Part shown: positions 60,652-64,000 of the stretch, in pieces
Numbering within the stretch: the first letter of the stretch is position 1
How the letters are laid out: every line of letters starts with the position of its first letter
Position numbers and translations under genes: made by a program
Assembly: GCF_002906855.1 (NCBI RefSeq)
Contig: NZ_MINI01000028.1
Coordinates: forward strand, 620,001 to 684,000
Direction: 5' to 3'
DNA: 64,000 nt
Source: Pseudomonas putida
GTDB taxonomy: Bacteria; Pseudomonadota; Gammaproteobacteria; Pseudomonadales; Pseudomonadaceae
The notes under the pieces: model-generated
Databases searched by the model: none
The model's input: only the letters and a program-made list of their open reading frames with translations
Told to the model about the DNA's origin: nothing

Positions 60652-60668
60652 AGCCAGAAGCGTGCCAG
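60652..60668 (-). promoter_or_regulatory. sigma-54 promoter for the binding protein/Rieske operon
   Basis: Read on the minus strand CTGGCACGCTTCTGGCT: a perfect -24 element, exact GG-N10-GC spacing and one mismatch in the -12 TTGCW. It points to the binding-protein gene at 60417. Confidence 0.72.
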
Positions 60669-60724
60669 CTTGCACATGCTGCCAAAATCCGGGGAGGTGC
60701 GGCGAAGGGCCGCGTCGCCAGTGA

Positions 60725-60747
60725 ATCGAGAAGGTGCAGGGCTCGAT
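60725..60747. promoter_or_regulatory. candidate activator site between the divergent promoters
   Basis: ATCGAG, 11-bp spacer, CTCGAT, a perfect 6-bp dyad in the middle of the 175-bp space between the two -24 elements, where an enhancer-binding protein would be expected to sit. Confidence 0.35.
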
Positions 60748-60803
60748 GTCGAAGCGCCATTAAAGTGCGCAATGCAGCCTTGATAGGTACTCAATAAGGT
60801 TAT

Positions 60804-60819
60804 GGATTGGCCACAATCC
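60804..60819. promoter_or_regulatory. candidate activator or IHF-side site upstream of the rightward promoter
   Basis: GGATTGGCCACAATCC, a perfect 6-bp dyad with 4-bp centre, 25 bp upstream of the rightward -24 element. Confidence 0.35.
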
Positions 60820-60843
60820 TTTGTATGGCTTGTATCCTATGAA

Positions 60844-60860
60844 TTGGCACGCCCTCTGCT
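60844..60860 (+). promoter_or_regulatory. sigma-54 promoter for the Tsx-like gene
   Basis: TTGGCACGCCCTCTGCT has a perfect -24 element, exact GG-N10-GC spacing and one mismatch in the -12 element. It points to the Tsx-like gene at 61041, with a leader of about 170 nt that starts with the 45-bp repeat. Confidence 0.75.
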
Positions 60861-60870
60861 TGGGGTCACC

Positions 60871-60915
60871 CGAGTAGAAGCGGTCAGTGCCGAAAGCGGC
60901 ATGGGACATTGCTCT
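60871..60915 (+). repeat. 45-bp inverted repeat, right copy (leader of the Tsx-like gene)
   Basis: A perfect reverse complement of 60596-60640, starting about 12 bp beyond the -12 element. In RNA it is followed by a stable hairpin GGCGGC/GCCGCC and then a second short stem, CACCC/GGGTG. Position relative to the promoter is the same as in the left copy. Confidence 0.9.
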
Positions 60916-61040
60916 GGCGGCCTTGCGCCGCCCACCCGGCATGGGTGGTGCCTCGGTGCGAACCGGGGCCAGGGGAGAGGTCGTCCACTGCTACGCCCCC
61001 TTGCCGGTCAATCACAATAATTCTGACCCAAGGGATGCAC

Positions 61041-61847
61041 ATGAAACCGAACCGTATTTCCTGGCTGCGCCATGGCCTGTTGCCACTTTGTACCATGCTC
61101 GGCTCCACCGCCCAGGCTGGCCCACTGCTGTGGAACGACAACAGCCTGAGCTACCTGTATGGGCACAACTACAAGGTCGATGGCACCGGCAACGACATCC
61201 AGCAAACGGTCACCTTCGAGCATGCCAGCGGTTGGACCTGGGGCGATGTGTTTCTGTTTGTCGACAACAAGTGGTCCAACGGGCTATCGGGCAGTGATGG
61301 CTACACCTACTACGGTGAATTCTCTCCGCGCTTATCGCTAGGCAAGGTCAGCGGCCACAACCTGCGCTACGGCATCGTCAAGGATGTGCTGATCGCTGCC
61401 ACCTACGAGCGCGGCGAAGGGCGCATTCGCAGGTACCTGCTGGGGCCTGCGGTCGACCTTGACCTGCCCGGCTTCGATCGCTTTTCGCTCAACACCTATT
61501 ACCGCAAGCCTGATGGCATCACGGGCAAGGCATCCGGGCAGTGGCAGATCAACCCAACCTGGGCGTTAACCCTGCCGCTGGGGCGTTCGGACATCTTGTT
61601 CGACGGGTACCTGGAGTGGTACGTCAACGACGTGGGCACCAAGGGTACCGCCAACTATGTGGCCAAGAGCTTTCACTTCAACCCGCAGATCAAGTACGAC
61701 GTGGGCAAGGCCCTTGGGCAGGCGCCGAAGCGTTTTTATGCGGGGATCGAGTGGGACTACTGGTCGGACAAGTATGGGATCGAGGACAGTCACGGCTTCC
61801 CGACAGACCAGAACGCGGTGAGTGCACTGGTGAAGGTGCACTTCTAA
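61041..61847 (+). CDS. Tsx-like nucleoside-specific outer-membrane channel
   Basis: The 268-residue protein has a signal peptide (GLLPLCTMLGSTAQAG), the Tsx opening LLWNDNSLSYLYGHNY, VTFEHASGWTWGDVFLFVD, YYGEFSPRLSLGK, and a C-terminal barrel strand ending in Phe (SALVKVHF). Tsx channels pass nucleosides and related bases across the outer membrane. That fits the purine-type deaminase and transporter encoded by the divergent operon. The ATG at 61041 is spaced 6 bp from AAGGGA; ATG 61035 is too close. Confidence 0.9.
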   Translation: MKPNRISWLRHGLLPLCTMLGSTAQAGPLLWNDNSLSYLYGHNYKVDGTGNDIQQTVTFEHASGWTWGDVFLFVDNKWSNGLSGSDGYTYYGEFSPRLSLGKVSGHNLRYGIVKDVLIAATYERGEGRIRRYLLGPAVDLDLPGFDRFSLNTYYRKPDGITGKASGQWQINPTWALTLPLGRSDILFDGYLEWYVNDVGTKGTANYVAKSFHFNPQIKYDVGKALGQAPKRFYAGIEWDYWSDKYGIEDSHGFPTDQNAVSALVKVHF

Positions 61848-61850
61848 ACG

Positions 61851-61890
61851 GGTCTTCATGGCGCTGGGAGTGGGCTTGCCCGCGAAGACC
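61851..61890. repeat. REP-like palindrome between convergent genes
   Basis: GGTCTTC and GAAGACC close a stem of imperfect symmetry around GGGAGTGGGCTTGCCCGCG, which matches the core of P. putida REP elements. It lies between the Tsx-like and activator genes and may act as a bidirectional terminator or RNA-stabilising hairpin. Confidence 0.6.
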
Positions 61891-61894
61891 TGAT

Positions 61895-63841
61895 TCACCG
61901 CGCGGACCTGAGCCTTCGCCATAACGTGGTCCGGCTGATTCCCAACTGCCGCGCCGCTTCGTCGAGATTGCCCTGGCAATTTTCCAGCGTTTCCTGCACA
62001 TGGCGCAGTTGAGCGGCTTTGCCGACGCTGTTCAGGTCCGATGCACGGAGTGTCCGGGGCCGGCCGGTCGGCGGCACACTGTCAGACAACTCGGGCAGTA
62101 CCCGCGCCAGGTACTGTTCGTCCACGCCGTGCTCCCCCAGCAGTTCGCGCGCCGAGAGCATCGCTCGCTCGATCACGTTCTCCAGCTCACGCACATTGCC
62201 TGGCCACCCATAACGTGTCAGGTAAGGCAACAGGGCGCTTGGCACCTGTGCCGCGCCGGGCGGCTGGCCCTGGACCAGCAGGCGCTGGCTGATACCCCGG
62301 CAGATCAAGGCGATATCCTCGGGGCGCTCGCGCAAGGGGGTGGTTTGCAGGCGCAAAATGTTGAGCCGGTAAAATAGGTCGGTACGAAAATGGCCATCTT
62401 CCATCGCGGCGCGCAGGTCCTGGTGAGTGGCGGCGATGATGCGTACATCGATGGCAATCGGCTCGGTGCCGCCCAGGCGCAGCACTTCGCGTTCTTGCAG
62501 TACCCGCAACAGGCGCGTCTGCAGCGACACAGCCATGTCACCGATCTCGTCGAGGAACAGCGTGCCACGGTGTGCCACTTCGAACAGGCCGGGCTTGCCA
62601 CCCTTGCGCGAGCCGCTGAAGGCGCCTTCCTCATAGCCGAACAGTTCGCTTTCCAACAGCGATTCCGGGAACGCTGCGCAGTTGATGGCGACGAAGGGGC
62701 CTTGCCGACGCGGGCTCTCGTTATGAATGCCCTGGGCCAGCAACTCCTTGCCGGTACCGCTTTCACCGGTGATCAGCACGGTTGACTGGCTGGCGGCGAA
62801 ACGTCTGGCCAGCTGCAGCATTTCGCGGTTGGCCCGGCTGTTGCCGTCGAGCTGCTCAAGCCGATAGCGGGCGGTGAAGGCGCCGGGGCGGCGGGTGGAG
62901 CGGATGCGTTGGTCCGCGCGCTGCACGGCGATGGTGTCCTGGCAGGTCAGGACCAGGCCGGTGCGCTGGCCGTTCTCGAGGATCGGCAGCAGGTTGCTGA
63001 CCACTGCATGTGAGCCGAGCCGGATCACCCGGTTTTCCTCGCCACCCTCTGCAAACGCCTGCTGCAGGTCCAGTTCCGGGCACAGCTGCTGCAGCGGACG
63101 GCCCAGCGCCGCGCTCAGTGGCAAATCCAGCAGGTGGGCCAGGGCCGGATTGAGCGACTGCACCACGCCCTGGTTGTCGACTGCCGCCACGCCGGTGGGG
63201 ATGTGTTGCAGCACGGCGTTCAAGTGCCGCCGCTTGGCCATCTCGATACGTTGGCTGTCGAGAATGCCCAAGGCCTCTTCGAGGGCCTTGCGCACGGTGT
63301 CTTCGCTCAGCGAAAGCACGCCGTGCAGGCCTGCCTGTTCTGCCAGTTCCACCACCGTCGAAGAACCGATGATGCTGCGACATCCCAGTCGGGCTGCCTG
63401 TTCGACCTCTTGGCGAGCTTCCTCAAGGGAGGTATAGGCGGCCTGGTGGACCTGCACCGTGAACAACGCGGCCATGGCCCGCAGGCCTTGGTCGATACGG
63501 TGGTAACTGAGCAAGGCCACTTGCGAGGCATGTTCGCGCGCCTGCCCCAGCGCACGCAGCAGGTCATCGCCGCCCACGCGCATGGTCAGTACCGGGCGCG
63601 CCAGGTGTTTGCGCAGGTAGGCGGCAGTGGCCCCGGCACAGATGAACACGTCGGCCTCGCCCCGCAACTCCAGTTCGCGGGCGACTTGCAGCGCCTCGGT
63701 CACCGACGTGTCGAGTACTTCGATGTGGGTGTCGGGATAGTCCGACGCGAGCGCGGCCACCATATGGGCGAGGCGGCTGCGTTGCCGTGGGCGCTGCAGG
63801 TGGCTGATCAGCACGACGACCTGAGCGGTGGGGGAGTGCAT
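61895..63841 (-). CDS. sigma-54-dependent activator with PrpR_N sensor domain
   Basis: A 648-residue enhancer-binding protein. A PrpR_N ligand-sensing domain covers about residues 8-195, and a PAS domain about 205-305. The AAA+ domain has Walker A GESGTGKE (359-366), the sigma-54 contact loop GAFSGS (406-411, consensus GAFTGA) and Walker B GTLFLDEIGD (426-435). The C-terminal Fis-type helix-turn-helix is LDEAARQLGISRTTLWRRL. It probably activates the divergent sigma-54 promoters at 60652 and 60844, and possibly the rightward promoter at 63979. The ligand is unknown. Confidence 0.93.
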   Translation of the reverse strand: MHSPTAQVVVLISHLQRPRQRSRLAHMVAALASDYPDTHIEVLDTSVTEALQVARELELRGEADVFICAGATAAYLRKHLARPVLTMRVGGDDLLRALGQAREHASQVALLSYHRIDQGLRAMAALFTVQVHQAAYTSLEEARQEVEQAARLGCRSIIGSSTVVELAEQAGLHGVLSLSEDTVRKALEEALGILDSQRIEMAKRRHLNAVLQHIPTGVAAVDNQGVVQSLNPALAHLLDLPLSAALGRPLQQLCPELDLQQAFAEGGEENRVIRLGSHAVVSNLLPILENGQRTGLVLTCQDTIAVQRADQRIRSTRRPGAFTARYRLEQLDGNSRANREMLQLARRFAASQSTVLITGESGTGKELLAQGIHNESPRRQGPFVAINCAAFPESLLESELFGYEEGAFSGSRKGGKPGLFEVAHRGTLFLDEIGDMAVSLQTRLLRVLQEREVLRLGGTEPIAIDVRIIAATHQDLRAAMEDGHFRTDLFYRLNILRLQTTPLRERPEDIALICRGISQRLLVQGQPPGAAQVPSALLPYLTRYGWPGNVRELENVIERAMLSARELLGEHGVDEQYLARVLPELSDSVPPTGRPRTLRASDLNSVGKAAQLRHVQETLENCQGNLDEAARQLGISRTTLWRRLRSAR

Positions 63842-63978
63842 GATCGTGGCCTTTCAGAAATGAAGTGTTTCCATATTGAATCAAGTTGTTTCATCTATGC
63901 AATACGGTGCGTGATCAGGATTTCCTGGGAATCGCTGCAAGCCATGTTTGGCAAGGCCTGCAGGTGATCCTGGCGAAG

Positions 63979-63995
63979 TTGGCCCGGGCGTTGCT
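63979..63995 (+). promoter_or_regulatory. sigma-54 promoter pointing off the right edge
   Basis: TTGGCCCGGGCGTTGCT: exact GG-N10-GC spacing, a perfect TTGCT -12 element and one mismatch in -24. It reads away from the activator gene toward genes outside the window. The 137 bp between holds TGTTTC repeated about 20 bp apart (near 63868 and 63887), a candidate activator site. Confidence 0.6.
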
Positions 63996-64000
63996 CTAGC

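Noticed and set aside
60546..60942. Short frames in the 60.5-60.9 kb region, two of them beginning MPKAAWDIAL on opposite strands
   Set aside because: The shared start comes only from the 45-bp inverted repeat; the frames diverge at once outside it and have no ribosome-binding sites. They are better explained as leader sequence.
63134..63967. Plus-strand frame of 277 codons over the start of the sigma-54 activator gene
   Set aside because: No similarity to any family that I can see; the activator's domains cover the region.
1..64000. tRNA, rRNA, CRISPR array or intact insertion sequence
   Set aside because: I scanned for cloverleaf-type ends, rRNA-like stretches, evenly spaced short repeats and complete transposase frames and saw none apart from the remnants listed; short or unusual RNAs could still be missed without a covariance search.

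Overview
The window is GC-rich, densely coded proteobacterial DNA that reads as a Pseudomonas putida-group chromosome. The hydroxycinnamate cluster (MarR regulator, ech, vdh, fcs, thiolase, acyl-CoA dehydrogenase) has the same order as in P. putida. Many start regions carry the A-rich AAnAAnAA motif used by Crc/Hfq in pseudomonads, and a REP-like hairpin lies between two convergent genes. No rRNA, tRNA, CRISPR array or intact insertion sequence was seen. The gene calls rest on reading translations and motifs; no database search was possible.

Layout: (1) 1-760, a SnoaL-like/SDR operon behind two sites that fit the published P. putida LitR/PplR light-regulator consensus. (2) 786-4688, the four-gene Anbu operon (ATP-grasp, alpha-E, transglutaminase, Anbu). 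(3) 4959-18552, ferulate/coumarate catabolism joined to a secreted sulfatase, its formylglycine-generating enzyme, an outer-membrane channel and an MFS aromatic-acid transporter. (4) 18713-26910, an amine-catabolism neighbourhood: EutR-like and FeaR-like AraC regulators, FAD oxidase, RidA, TynB-like protein, MFS, ketopantoate reductase-like and NIPSNAP proteins. (5) 26941-35875, a patchwork of LysR/aldolase, DJ-1, extended SDR with MerR, a hybrid histidine kinase and an ArsB/NhaD-type transporter, with gene fragments between them. (6) 36002-54157, a lipid or alkyl-sulfate catabolic island: acyl-CoA ligase, acyl-CoA dehydrogenases, hydroxyacyl-CoA dehydrogenase, Fe-alcohol dehydrogenase, thioesterase, SdsA-like alkylsulfatase, DUF1329 and DUF1302 envelope proteins, two LysR regulators and a broken thiolase. 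(7) 54251-63841, a six-gene operon (periplasmic binding protein, Rieske oxygenase, ABC ATPase and permease, 8-oxoguanine-deaminase-like amidohydrolase, PDR-type reductase) divergent from a Tsx-like channel, followed by a PrpR_N-type sigma-54 activator.

The strongest unexplained signals are regulatory. Two divergent -24/-12 promoters each run into an identical 45-bp leader, arranged as a perfect inverted repeat (60596-60640 and 60871-60915), between the Rieske/deaminase operon and the Tsx gene. A conserved promoter block of about 63 bp is shared by the DUF1329 and DUF1302 genes, 9.7 kb apart. Tandem light-regulator sites lie in front of the first operon. Crc/Hfq-type motifs recur at the head of nearly every catabolic unit, which suggests that these modules are low-priority carbon pathways held under catabolite repression.
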